NCBI GenBank assembly: GCA_022414725.1
Contig: CM039465.1
Location: forward strand, 43,550,560 to 43,614,559
Source: Microglena sp. YARC
Lineage: Eukaryota; Chlorophyta; Chlorophyceae; Chlamydomonadales; Chlamydomonadaceae
Length of the DNA stretch: 64,000 nucleotides
Direction of reading: 5' to 3'
This document shows positions 39,840 to 50,511 of the stretch, piece by piece; the first letter of the stretch is position 1, and the number at the start of each line of letters is the position of its first letter. Made by a program: the position numbers and the translations under genes. The notes under the pieces were generated by a model. That model was given only the letters and a program-made list of their open reading frames with translations. It did not search any database and was not told the DNA's origin.

Positions 39840-40458
39840 AATCCTTTGCAATGTGAGCCCGCGTTACCACAGTAGTAGCAGGGTCCTCTTGTCCTCTGTC
39901 CGTGGGTCTGATCCCGGACGCGATTTGGGGGGGTGCCGCATGTCCAGAAAGAGCAAGAAGCCGTGGTCCTGTAGCTCTATACGAATCATCCTTCCTAACT
40001 TGCATATCCTTGCTTCAGCATCAAGAGTCCTGGCCAGGACATCACTCAGATCGAGTTGTCCTCATGCCCCAGGATTTGGCTGCAGTGTCCAAACTCCTTC
40101 GGAGTCCAGTTCAACCAGTGCTGATCAGGTTCCAGCAGAAGAAGGTGGTATAACCTGCTTGTCTGCAAGCTGATCCCTTGAGTGACTCCGCACGGGCAGT
40201 GAAACTTGGCTACAGTCTCCTTGGGCTCCTTTTTCAGTTGGCCGCCAGCTCTCGGCGCATCAGATTCAAGCGAGCCCTGGACTTGTTCTTGTGCAGCTCC
40301 TGCAAGCTTAAACCACAGTGCCCTTGGCAGTCCTTCTCATTCTTGATGAAGGGCAGGAGGTGATCCTTCACCTGAATGACCAGCATAGGATCTTGCTTGC
40401 AGTTCATCTCAGGGTCCACCGTGTCCTCTGAAATAGCCTCTTTGAACGCCTTCTTCAA
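39840..40458 (-). pseudogene. Copia gag, frameshifted
   Basis: The minus frame from 40458 (start codon uncertain) contains KKAFKEAISEDTVDP, QVKDHLLPFIKNEKDCQGH and NLMRRELAAN, a gag-like helical capsid pattern, and stops at 40234. It continues in other frames with KEPKETVAKFHC and, near 39866-39890, a Cys/His knuckle-like CYYCGNAGSHCKG. Nucleic-acid packaging role by family knowledge. Confidence 0.55.
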
Positions 40459-40774
40459 GGCAAGGCAATGCCATCATCCTAACACTCCAGGACCCCCATA
40501 ATTGTTGTCATGCCAATTGGGCATAGAGACGCCTTGTGTCCTCCATTGTAAAGCAGATGGTGAGGTAGAGAAGGTGCAGAGGGGGGTTTGCAGGTCCAGA
40601 AAAGATGGAGCAGTCCAGCTTCAGCAACTATGCAGTGCAGCACAGTACTAGGAGCTGAAAAGAAGGGGGGCTGTGCAGTCCAGCAACAAAGCGTCGCAGC
40701 TAAAAGGTAAGGGGCAATCCAGCCAGCCTCTAAATTCAATTCCGCAGTGGGGTGCAATCCGGCACTTTAGCGCG

Positions 40775-40786
40775 ATAGCCATAACC
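40775..40786 (-). promoter_or_regulatory. Half-tRNA type primer binding site of second copia
   Basis: Minus strand: LTR end TTTTACA followed by GGTTATGGC. This resembles the complement of the initiator-Met tRNA anticodon region used by Drosophila copia (GGTTATGGGC). The other copia in this window has GGTTATTGGGC at the same place. Confidence 0.55.
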
Positions 40787-41207
40787 TGTAAAATAATAGG
40801 CTGGGGACCATAGAGAGAGTAAGTGGTAATAATATCAGAAATAAAACAACTACAAAGAGAGGCGAATGCCCTTAGAACTGACAAGTGGGAAAGGCGAATG
40901 TACAAGAAGCAGGCGAAGAGCTTCAATAATCTAAGAAAGCAATTTAGAACTAAAGAGTCAGAGTACAAAGCAGAGAGTAAAGAGAGGAGCTGCACCAAAG
41001 CTAAACAATAGCTTTGACCAAATGCGGCGCAGTCAGGTGCGCGCGAAAGATTCGTCGTCGTCAGATGCGGCGCGAACGAGATGCGCGCGAGTCTCAGCTT
41101 TCTGGAGCACCAAAGATCATAGCAAGAGACGCAGTAATGGCGCAAACAGTAAATCTTACTGGGGACCATAAGAGAGAGTAAGTGGTACTCTGCTCTCGTG
41201 AGTCCCT

Positions 41208-41216
41208 CCTTTTATA
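41208..41216 (-). promoter_or_regulatory. TATA box in copia LTR
   Basis: TATAAAAGG on the minus strand, in a GC-richer context, upstream of the gag gene. Transcription would start about 25-30 bases further, near GAGAGCAGAGTACC. Confidence 0.55.
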
Positions 41217-41385
41217 CTGTTCGGGAGGGAATCTACGTGAAGGCATCTATTGGAAATTCCACCGGTAAGATTCCTTCAGTAGCTACCGGGAAGCACCCTA
41301 AACCGGCATCGGGCGGTTAGACAACCCGTTGGCCACCAGCGGCTATCTGGTACTGCACAACACACAGCACAGCATAGTCTACTGC

Positions 41386-41459
41386 TCAGTGGTGTAACGC
41401 CATGAGCTATCGTAGATTCGACAAGGGTTCGCATCCCCTGGGGCAGCGTTTTTGCCTTT
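41386..41459 (+). ncRNA. tRNA-like segment with B-box and T-run
   Basis: Plus strand: TGCTCAGTGGT (A-box-like), then GGGTTCGCATCCCC (T-arm with loop TTCGCAT and B-box match), then GGGGCAGCGTTTTT, where TTTTT could end a Pol III transcript. A D-stem GCTC/GAGC needs a 16-nt loop and the acceptor pairing is poor, so it is not called a tRNA gene. It lies antisense within the copia LTR. Confidence 0.3.
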
Positions 41460-41536
41460 AACCTAATTGCAGCATGACCATGAAGTCTAGTCCGACATCA
41501 AATATCACAAGGCAAGTGCTAACTTATATTCTAACA

Positions 41537-41688
41537 TCAGCAGCCTAGTAACATGTCGCTAGGTCACCCATGCAGATCAGCAAGCTCTGCAAAGACGACC
41601 AGAGCAGGCATGCAACAAAAACAGGACAGTGCCAAAGCTAACAACTAACAAGGTAACTAAATAAATCTAAAGAAGCAAACAGAATGGG
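41537..41688 (-). mobile_element. RA fragment, minus strand
   Basis: Matches RA from CAGCAGCCTAGTAACATG to AAAGAAGCAAACAGAA, flanking the copia LTR. Truncated at 41688 by unrelated sequence. Confidence 0.8.
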
Positions 41689-42230
41689 GGGCTTGCCGGC
41701 AGTAACTACCTTCAACATGATTTTTAAATACGAGGTCGGGGAGAGACCGGAAAGAGAGAGCCTATCAACCTAGTTGAGCGGTTAAGCAAGGATCGAGTTC
41801 GAGGAGCTACCTTAACGAGCTATTCAAGCTTTTAAAAAGTCCCATCCAACCCACCCGCTTGAATACAGCTAGAAGGGGAAGACAAAGGGTTATGGTTTAC
41901 AAAAATAAACATAAACTCTGATAAACCCAGGGAGCTCTGAAACGAGACTGAGGGTAAATGATCGGAGAAGCATGTCTAGAGTACTTGATCATGTCATGTC
42001 TATGTTTAGGGAAGTCTATGATCAAGGCAATATAGGATTTGAGAAGTCTGTCTACAGTAACATCATGGAAATACATAATGTTACTAGGCAGGAATGTCAG
42101 CACAAATTGAGGGTGTTGATGGATTAATGATAGCCAGTCAAGCAAAAGTGGCTAGGAGGATGAAGAGTAAGATTGGGCTGCCTACTACAGTGCCAAGTAG
42201 TTTATTCCCGACCAAGGCGAGCTAGATGGC
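41689..42230. other. Unassigned A/T-richer segment with a short open frame
   Basis: Less GC-rich than its surroundings. The plus strand holds a ~73-codon open stretch at 41907-42127 (RSMSRVLDHVMSMFREVYDQ inside) that continues after a one-base shift as LMIASQAKVARRMKSKIGL; it lacks a clear start. The minus strand has an 82-codon ORF over the same bases. Charged-residue content makes the plus frame more protein-like. I do not recognise it. Confidence 0.35.
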
Positions 42231-42488
42231 GTTCGGGGTGCAAGTAGAGCTGGACGACAGCAGGGGTCTAGATCCGGCCAGCGGCAGCAGCTGCTGCAAG
42301 CTGAGCAGACTGAGAGGGGCCAGCTGCCTGAGCAGCAGCTTGCAAGGCTCCACGGCGAAAGCTGTGAGCAGTCTCGTGGTTGAACAGCTGGATGGCTTTC
42401 AGGTGTTTCTGGACCATCTTGGTGAAAAGGCATCCAGAGTAGGAAGCCTCCCTGAACCCCTTCTGGGTGTAGGTAGAGGGACAGAGGA
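42231..42488 (-). pseudogene. Tyrosine-recombinase-like C-terminal fragment
   Basis: Minus frame: TQKGFREASYSGCLFTKMVQ, then KHLKAIQLFNHETAHSFRRG followed by ALQAAAQAAG. The HSFRRG block fits the HxxR active-site motif of tyrosine recombinases (phage integrase fold), as in Crypton and DIRS elements. The N-terminal Arg block and the final Tyr are not seen; an RA poly(T) cuts in at 42489 and the frame ends in AAAAAGRI. A fragment of a different transposon class from the rest of the window. Confidence 0.45.
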
Positions 42489-43848
42489 TTTTTTTTTTTT
42501 TTTTTTTTACATAGGGAGGAACGAGGAAAGGGAACATCTGATAAAACTAGCCCTATGTGAACCAAGGAAGAAAAAACAAAGAAGAAGACTAGAAGACATG
42601 GACCAAAAGTCCGCTAAGACAAAAGATCCAAGACAAAAGACGAAAAAGACTAGGGGACAAAAGAACGAGGGACACAAACTAATTACTAGGAGGACAAAGG
42701 ACTAAGGGCCTTCCGAGCACCACCCCCACCTCCAAGCAACACTGTTCCTCCCAACCAATAAAACACCACTGTAACCTCCAAGAGCAACACAGAAAAAGAA
42801 GGAAAGACAAGCACCCGAAGGTCTTGCTGATCTAAGATTTAAAACACTGCAGGGCATCACTCCTGTAACAGGCCAGTGCATCAGGGCATCACTCCTTTAG
42901 CAAAACCAGCACATACTCTCAGCAGCCTAGTAACATGTCGCTAGGTCACCCATGCAGATCAGCAAGCTCTGCAAAGACGACCAGAGCGCGGCATGCAACA
43001 AAAAACAGGACAGGGCCAAAGCTAACACTAACAAGGTAACTAAAAAAAAATCTAAAGAAGCAAATCAAACTTCCTAGAAAACGTCCTGGACGGTGAAAGG
43101 GTAGAACCCCCACAAGATCCACTGACCAGCAAGGAAAACCTTAAAGGCGCACTAAAGCAGCTAGCAAATAAACCGGTAGCCTGTGCATCAGGGCATCACT
43201 CCATTAGCATTTCAGCGCAGTCTATCAGCAGCCTAGTATCAAGCCACTAGGTCGCCGATGCAAATCAGCAAGCTCTGCAAAGACAACCAAACGCGGCATG
43301 TCTACGGTTCAAAGGTAGCCGGTAACAAGGTAACAAAAACTGTGTAGCTCCCTAAGTAAGCCTCCTGAACCTGCAGACGCAAGATACAACACGGTACAGG
43401 GCATCACTCCTATAACAGTCCATTGCATCAGGGCATCACTCCTTCAGCAGACCGGCGTGCCAGCTCAGCTGTCAAGTAGCATGCCACTTCTTCTCCAATG
43501 CAGACCAGCAAGCTCTGTAAGGAAGAAGACCAAAGCAGGGCATGCTACTGATAAACAGGTCCGGGGAAAAGCAAACAAAAACAGTCTTCAGGGCAGGAGC
43601 AGCAGATCCACCCCAAAACTACTATCCAGCCCTCTAGGGCAGTAAAATGCTAAGACAAACTGTATCGCTATGGTTTCCAACCAATGTCACACTCCAGGAT
43701 TGGCAAGTCTCTAATTAGAGAACAAGAAGATGCTGACCAATGCAGACCTTCAAAAGGAGACCTGCTGACTGAGAATCAAGAAAGAGGGATAGAGTCTTAG
43801 CAGCACAACACCTGCCTAAGGCAAAAAACAATGTTCCCTTTCCTGGTT
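42489..43848 (-). mobile_element. RA copy, minus strand, first tandem unit
   Basis: Poly(T) 42489-42508, ACATAGGG/CCCTATGT stem, RA body to GGCAAAAAACAATG at its 5' end. It corresponds to almost the whole length of the 33.4-34.9-kb copy. Repeated at 44574-45927 and 46645-47975. Confidence 0.88.
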
Positions 43849-43878
43849 CCTCCCTATGTAAAAAAAAAAAAAAAAAAA
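43849..43878 (+). mobile_element. Ultra-short RA tail, plus strand
   Basis: TTCCCTTTCCTGGTTCCTCC, CTATGT, then about 18-20 A, with no other RA sequence. It joins the 5' end of one RA(-) to the interior of the next. The same joint recurs near 45928-45966, as expected from the tandem duplication. Confidence 0.85.
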
Positions 43879-44340
43879 GATCTAAGATTAAAACACTGCA
43901 TGGCATCACTCCTGTAACAGGCAGTGCATCAGGGCATCACTCCTTTAGCAAACCAGCACAAACTCTCAGCAGCCTAGTAACATGTCACTAGGTCACCCAT
44001 GCAGATCAGCAAGCTCTGCAAAGACAACCAGAGCGCGGCATGCAACAAAAAACAGGACAGGGCCAAAGCTAACACTAACAAGATACTAAAAATAAATCCA
44101 AAGAAGCAAATCAAAACTCCTTAGAAAAAGTCATGGACAGTGAAAGGGTAGAACCCCCACAAGATCCACTGACCAGCAAGGAAAACCTTAAAGGCGCACT
44201 AAAGCAGGAGGCACTTAAAGCAAATAAACCGGTAGCCAGTGCATCAGGGCATCACTCCATTAGCATTTCAGAGCGGACTCTTAGCAGCCTAGTAACATGC
44301 CACTATGTCGCCGATGCCACTAGGTCGCCGATGCCACTAG

Positions 44341-44573
44341 GTTGCCTGTGTCTATAACCCTCTCCTTCCTAGGCCACGCTCCACCCAAGGGCCAAGGGCT
44401 GCAAGTGTTCCCCCTCCTCCTCCTCAACATTCCAGAAGCTTGTGAAGAGCTTAAGAACATCATCGCTTCGCAATCCCTCCTAAACCTCTTACCCGATTCA
44501 GACATCGTCTCAAAATGGGAAAACATGAAGGAGATTTTTCGCACCAGCGGTTGGGCCATTTACAAGAAGCATC
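44341..44573 (+). pseudogene. LINE ORF2 fragment between endonuclease and RT
   Basis: A plus-strand open frame containing LLLNIPEACEELKNIIASQS, SDIVSKWENMKEIFRTSG and WAIYKKHL. The end overlaps the WAIYKR sequence that leads into RT in the LINE fragment at 26915-27112, which places it in ORF2. Cut by RA poly(T) at 44574. An identical piece (one Arg to Cys change) stands at 46412-46644 in the next tandem unit. Confidence 0.6.
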
Positions 44574-47500
44574 TTTTTTTTTTTTTTTTTTTTTTTTACA
44601 TAGGGAGGAACCAGGAAAGGGAACATCTGATAAAACCTAGCCCTATGTGACCAAGGAAGAAAAAACAAAGAAGAAGACTAGAAGACATGGATCAAAAGTC
44701 CGCTAAGACAAAAGATCCAAGACAAAAGACGAAAAGACTAGGGGACAAAAGAACGAGGGACACAAACTAATTACTAGGAGGACAAAGGACTAAGGGCCTT
44801 CCGAGCACCACCCCCACCTCCAAGCAACACTGTTCCTCCCCAACCAATAAAACACCACTGTAACCTCCAAGAGCAACACAGAAAAAGAAGGAAAGACAAG
44901 CACCCGAAGGTCTTGCTGATCTAAGATTAAAACACTGCAGGGCATCACTCCTGTAACAGGCCAGTGCATCAGGGCATCACTCCTTTAGCAGACCAGCACA
45001 TACTCTCAGCAGCCTAGTAACATGTCGCTAGGTCACCCATGCAGATCAGCAAGCTCTGCAAAGACGACCAGAGCGCGGCATGCAACAAAAAACAGGACAG
45101 GGCCAAAGCTAACACTAACAAGGTAACTAAAAAAAATCTAAAGAAGCAAATCAAACTTCCTAGAAAAACGTCCTGGACGGTGAAAGGGTAGAACCCCACA
45201 AGATCCACTGACCAGCAAGGAAAACCTTAAAGGCGCACTAAAGCAGCTAGCAAATAAACCGGTAGCCTGTGCATCAGGGCATCACTCCATTAGCATTTCA
45301 GCGCAGTCTATCAGCAGCCTAGTATCAAGCCACTAGGTCGCCGATGCAAATCAGCAAGCTCTGCAAAGACAACCAAACGCGGCATGTCTACGGTTCAAAG
45401 GTAGCGGTAACAAGGTAACAAAAACTGTGTAGCTCCTAAGTAAGCCTCCTGAACCTGCAGACGCAAGATACAACACGGTACAGGGCATCACTCCTATAAC
45501 AGTCCATTGCATCAGGGCATCACTCCTTCAGCAGACCGGCGTGCCAGCTCAGCTGTCAAGTAGCATGCCACTTCTTCTCCAATGCAGACCAGCAAGCTCT
45601 GTAAGGAAGAAGACCAAAGCAGGGCATGCTACTGATAAACAGGTCCGGGGAAAAGCAAACAAAAACAGTCTTCAGGGCAGGAGCAGCAGATCCACCCCCC
45701 AAAACTACTATCCAGCCCTCTAGGGCAGTAAAATGCTAAGACAAACTGTATCGCTATGGTTTCCAACCAATGTCACACTCCAGGATTGGCAAGTCTCTAA
45801 TTAGAGAACAAGAAGATGCTGACCAATGCAGACCTTCAAAAGGAGACCTGCTGACTGAGAATCCAAGAAAGAGGGATAGAGTCTTAGCAGCACAACACCT
45901 GCCTAAGGCCAAAAAACAATGTTCCCTTTCCTGGTTCCTCCCTATGTAAAAAAAAAAAAAAAAAAAGATCTAAGATTAAAACACTGCATGGCATCACTCC
46001 TGTAACAGGCCAGTGCATCAGGGCATCACTCCTTTAGCAAACCAGCACAAACTCTCAGCAGCCTAGTAACATGTCACTAGGTCACCCATGCAGATCAGCA
46101 AGCTCTGCAAAGACAACCAGAGCGCGGCATGCAACAAAAAACAGGACAGGGCCAAAGCTAACACTAACAAGATACTAAAAATAAATCCAAAGAAGCAAAT
46201 CAAACTCCTTAGAAAAAGTCATGGACAGTGAAAGGGTAGAACCCCCACAAGATCCACTGACCAGCAAGGAAAACCTTAAAGGCGCACTAAAGCAGGAGGC
46301 ACTTAAAGCAAATAAACCGGTAGCCAGTGCATCAGGGCATCACTCCATTAGCATTTCAGAGCGGACTCTTAGCAGCCTAGTAACATGCCACTAGGTCGCC
46401 GATGCCACTAGGTTGCCTGTGTCTATAACCCTCTCCTTCCTAGGCCACGCTCCACCCAAGGGCCAAGGGCTGCAAGTGTTCCCCCTCCTCCTCCTCAACA
46501 TTCCAGAAGCTTGTGAAGAGCTTAAGAACATCATCGCTTCGCAATCCCTCCTAAACCTCTTACCCGATTCAGACATCGTCTCAAAATGGGAAAACATGAA
46601 GGAGATTTTTTGCACCAGCGGTTGGGCCATTTACAAGAAGCATCTTTTTTTTTTTTTTTTTTTTTTTTTACATAGGGAGGAACCAGGAAAGGGAACATCT
46701 GATAAAACCTAGCCCTATGTGACAAAGGAAGAAAAAACAAAGAAGAAGACTAGAAGACATGGATCAAAAGTCCGCTAAGACAAAAGATCCAAGACAAAAG
46801 ACGAAAAGACTAGGGGACAAAAGAACGAGGGACACAAAACTAATTACTAGGAGGACAAAGGACTAAGGGCCTTCCGAGCACCACCCCACCTCCAAGCAAC
46901 ACTGTTCCTCCCCAACCAATAAAACACCACTGTAACCTCCAAGAGCAACACAGAAAAAGAAGGAAAGACAAGCACCCGAAGGTCTTGCTGATCTAAGATT
47001 AAAACACTGCAGGGCATCACTCCTGTAACAGGCCAGTGCATCAGGGCATCACTCCTTTAGCAAACCAGCACATACTCTCAGCAGCCTAGTAACATGTCGC
47101 TAGGTCACCCATGCAGATCAGCAAGCTCTGCAAAGACGACCAGAGCGCGGCATGCAACAAAAAACAGGACAGGGCCAAAGCTAACACTAACAAGGTAACT
47201 AAAAAAAATCTAAAGAAGCAAATCAAACTTCCTAGAAAACGTCCTGGACGGTGAAAGGGTAGAACCCCCACAAGATCCACTGACCAGCAAGGAAAACCTT
47301 AAAGGCGCACTAAAGCAGCTAGCAAATAAACCGGTAGCCTGTGCATCAGGGCATCACTCCATTAGCATTTCAGCGCAGTCTATCAGCAGCCTAGTATCAA
47401 GCCACTAGGTCGCCGATGCAAATCAGCAAGCTCTGCAAAGACAACCAAACGCGGCATGTCTACGGTTCAAAGGTAGCGGTAACAAGGTAACAAAAACTGT

Positions 47501-47975
47501 GTAGCTCCTAAGTAAGCCTCCTGAACCTGCAGACGCAAGATACAACACGGTACAGGGCATCACTCCTATAACAGTCCATTGCATCAGGGCATCACTCCTT
47601 CAGCAGACCGGCGTGCCAGCTCAGCTGTCAAGTAGCATGCCACTTCTTCTCCAATGCAGACCAGCAAGCTCTGTAAGGAAGAAGACCAAAGCAGGGCATG
47701 CTACTGATAAACAGGTCCGGGGAAAAGCAAACAAAAACAGTCTTCAGGGCAGGAGCAGCAGATCCACCCCCCAAAACTACTATCCAGCCCTCTAGGGCAG
47801 TAAAATGCTAAGACAAACTGTATCGCTATGGTTTCCAACCAATGTCACACTCCAGGATTAACAAGTCTCTAATTAGAGAACAAGAAGATGCTGACCAATG
47901 CAGACCTTCAAAAGGAGACCTGCTGACTGAGAATTCAAGAAAGAGGGAATGAGTCTCAACAGCACAACACTTGTA

Positions 47976-50156
47976 TAACCAAAAAACACTAAAAAATTGC
48001 GCGAAAAAAGGACCTCCAGCTCCAATTGTCGCCTCAAAGCTTCGTCTACTAGGTATCTCAGCAGCTGACATGAAGGAGCAGGGATGAGAGGGAGGAGATG
48101 GAGGATTCTGAGAGGCAGGAGGATGTGGGTGGGGCTCGGAAGAAGGGAATCAGGAGAGAGCTGCTTCTGAAGTACTACGGATGGGGGTCGGGTGGTCCCA
48201 AATTAACTTGAAGAGTATAGCCTGCCCCCCTCCAGTAGGCTGACCTCTTATGCTGACCTCTGGAGGGGGCAGAGTAGCGGATTAGACCGCATGAGCGTCT
48301 GTAACACTCAAATGGGGCACTGAGCAGCTCCCATAGCCGCGAAATTGCAGTCGCTCCAGCCGAATTGGCCGAAGCAGCTTCGCAGCAAAGTTATAAGGCG
48401 GCCGGAGAGCAGACATTGCTAGGGCGAAAAAAGGACCTCCAGCTCCAATTGTCGCCTCAAAGCTTCGTCTACTAGGTATCTCAGCAGCTGACATGAAGGA
48501 GCAGGGATGAGAGGGAGGAGATGGAGGATTCTGAGAGGCAGGAGGAAGTGGGTGGGGCTCGGAAGAAGGGAATCAGGAGAGAGCTGCTTCTGAAGTACTA
48601 AGGATGGGGGTCGGGTGGTCCCAAATTAACTTGAAGAGAATAGCTTGCCCCCCTCCAGTAGGCTGACCTCTTATGCTGACCTCTGGAGGGGGCAGAGTTT
48701 TTTTTTTTTTTTTTACATAGGGAGGAACCAGGAAAGGGAACATCTGATAAAATCTAGCCCTATGTGACCAAGGAAGGAAAACCAAAGAAGAAGACTAGAA
48801 GACATGGACCAAAAGTCCGCTAAGACAAAAGATCCAAGACAACAGATGAAAAGACTAGGGGACAAAAGAACGAGGGACACAAACTAATTACTAGGAGGAC
48901 AAAGGACAAAGGGCCTTCCGAGCACCACCCCCACCTCCAATCAACAATGTTCCTCCCCAACCAATAAAACACCACTGTAACCTCCAAGAGCAACACAGAA
49001 AAAGAAGGAAAGGAATGCACCCGAAGGTCTTGCTGATCTAAGATTAAAACACTGCAGGGCATCACTCCTGTAACAGGCCAGTGCATCAGGGCATAACTAC
49101 AGAGTAGCGGATTAGACCGCATGAGCGTCTGTAACACTCAAATGGGGCACTGAGCAGCTCCCATAGCCGCGAAATTGCAGTCGCTCCAGCCGAATTGGCC
49201 GAAGCAGCTTCGCAGCAAAGTTATAAGGCGGCCGGAGAGCAGACATTGCTAGGTCGAAAAAAGGACCTCCAGCTCCAATTGTCGCCTCAAAGCTTTGTCT
49301 ACTAGGTATCTCAGCAGCTGACATGAAGGAGCTGGGATGAGAGGGAGGAGATGGAGGATTCTGAGAGGCAGGAGGAAGTGGGTGGGGCTCGGAAGAAGGG
49401 AATCAGGAGAGAGCTGCTTCTGAAGTACTAAGGATGGGGGTCGGGTGGTCCCAAATTAACTTGAAGAGAATAGCCTGCCCCCATCCAGTAAGCTGACCTC
49501 TTATGCTGACCTCTGGAGGGGGCAGAGTAGCGGATTAGACCGCATGAGCGTCTGTAACACTCAAATGGGGCACTGAGCAGCTCCCATAGCCGCGAAATTG
49601 CAGTCGCTCCAGCCGAATTGGCCGCAGCTGTTTCGCAGCAAAGTTATAAGGCGGCCGGAGAGCAGACATTGCTAGGGCGAAAAAAGGACCTCCAGCTCCA
49701 ATTGTCGCCTCAAAGCTTTGTCTACTAGGTATCTCAGCAGCTGACATGAAGGAGCAGGGATGAGAGGGAGGAGATGGAGGATTCTGAGAGGCAGGAGGAA
49801 GTGGGTGGGGCTCGGAAGAAGGGAATCAGGAGAGAGCTGCTTCTGAAGTTCTAAGGATGGGGGTCGGGTGGTCCCAAATTAACTTGAAGAGAATAGCCTG
49901 CCCCCCTCCCGTAGGCTGACCTCTTATGCTGACCTCTGGAGGGGACAGAGTAGCGGATTAGACCGCATGAGTGGCTGTAACACTCAAATGGGGCACTGAG
50001 CAGCTCCCATAGCCGCGAAATTGCAGTCGCTCCAGCCGAATTGGCCGAAGCAGCTTCGCAGCAAAGTTATAAGGCGGCCGGAGAGCAGACATTGCTAGGG
50101 CGAAAAAAGGACCTCCAGCTCCAATTGTCGCCTCAAAGCTTCGTCTACTAGGTATC
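47976..50156 (-). repeat. SAT423 array, minus strand, about 4.2 monomers
   Basis: It continues from the RA 5' end (RA then monomers when read right to left), so RA and SAT423 form one composite as at 32.4-34.9 kb. Monomers keep the 70-codon minus frame (48282-48494, 49112-49324, 49535-49747). Interrupted by an RA insertion (48699-49099) and ended by the copia insertion at 50157. Confidence 0.92.
48699..49099 (-). mobile_element. RA insertion in SAT423
   Basis: A ~400-bp 5'-truncated RA with poly(T), flanked by CAGAGT on both sides (48693-48698, 49100-49105). Same site in the monomer, same truncation point and same length as the insertion at 59763-60167. Confidence 0.9.
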
Positions 50157-50480
50157 TATCAGCATGTATAGCGGTGCTCTCACGCGTTTTATGACTTGGT
50201 GACTACTTATGTACTCCCTTAGAACTATCGGCTCTCCTGAGCCAGCTTCCCGTGGGACTGAGTCATCTTGAGATGACTCAGTGGCAGCTTCCTGTCACCT
50301 ACGTCTCCGGTCTGATCTGTACCCTGTTAGGTTCCTGTCTACCGCCTCCTTTCACCACAGGTGCCCCTTTATGGGTCTCCTGTGTCTGTAACGTTATCCT
50401 TGTCTCCGTGTATAGATTGGTGCGTCTGTTCCGCTGCTTTAATCTACTGTCCACTCTATCGGAGTGATTTCAAGCTGATA
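50157..50480 (+). repeat. Copia 5' LTR
   Basis: 324 bp; differs from the 3' LTR by T against C in CTCTA(T/C)CGGAG near its end. It contains an 11-bp-arm palindrome at 50258-50281. No clear TATA box is seen. Confidence 0.95.
50258..50281. promoter_or_regulatory. Palindrome with two TGAGTCA bZIP-type sites
   Basis: Arms CTGAGTCATCT and AGATGACTCAG around TG. Each arm has TGAGTCA, the AP-1/Gcn4-type recognition sequence. Present unchanged in the 3' LTR at 58048-58071. A stress- or nutrient-responsive LTR promoter is possible (inference). Confidence 0.5.
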
Positions 50481-50494
50481 GGTTATTGGGCTCC
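50481..50494 (+). promoter_or_regulatory. Putative half-tRNA primer binding site
   Basis: GGTTATTGGGCTC follows the LTR directly. It resembles the complement of the initiator-Met tRNA anticodon stem-loop, with one extra T relative to GGTTATGGGCTC, like the PBS of Drosophila copia. Confidence 0.55.
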
Positions 50495-50511
50495 TCATCA
50501 CTACCACTGCT

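Larger units (their letters stand above)
38822..41536 (-). mobile_element. Second Ty1/copia element, minus strand, 5' part
   Basis: From the 5' LTR (40787-41536) through leader, gag, protease and the start of integrase, running into the gap. It is inserted in an RA element (RA sequence resumes at 41537). Distinct in sequence from the copia at 50157-58270. The other LTR and the target duplication are not visible. Confidence 0.8.
40787..41536 (-). repeat. 5' LTR of second copia, 750 bp
   Basis: Minus strand, TGTTAGAATATAAG ... TATTATTTTACA, with canonical TG..CA ends, followed by the PBS. It contains TATAAAAGG at 41208-41216. A ~30-bp direct repeat (CTGGGGACCATA ... GAGAGTAAGTGGTA in plus orientation) occurs at 40801-40831 and 41160-41190. 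No partner LTR is in the window, so the borders rest on terminal bases and the PBS. Confidence 0.65.
42489..47975. repeat. About 2.07-kb tandem repeat, about 2.6 copies
   Basis: Units start at the poly(T) of RA: 42489, about 44574 and about 46645 (spacing 2085 and 2071). Each full unit is RA(-), a ~30-nt plus-strand RA tail with poly(A), a second RA(-) piece starting at GATCTAAGATTA, and a plus-strand LINE ORF piece. Units are nearly identical with a few indels. The third breaks off into SAT423 at about 47976. Confidence 0.9.

Noticed and set aside
41780..41825. Possible tRNA with TAGTTGAGCGG and GAGTTCGAGG
   Set aside because: Boxes only about 24 bases apart, B-box lacks the final C, no cloverleaf.
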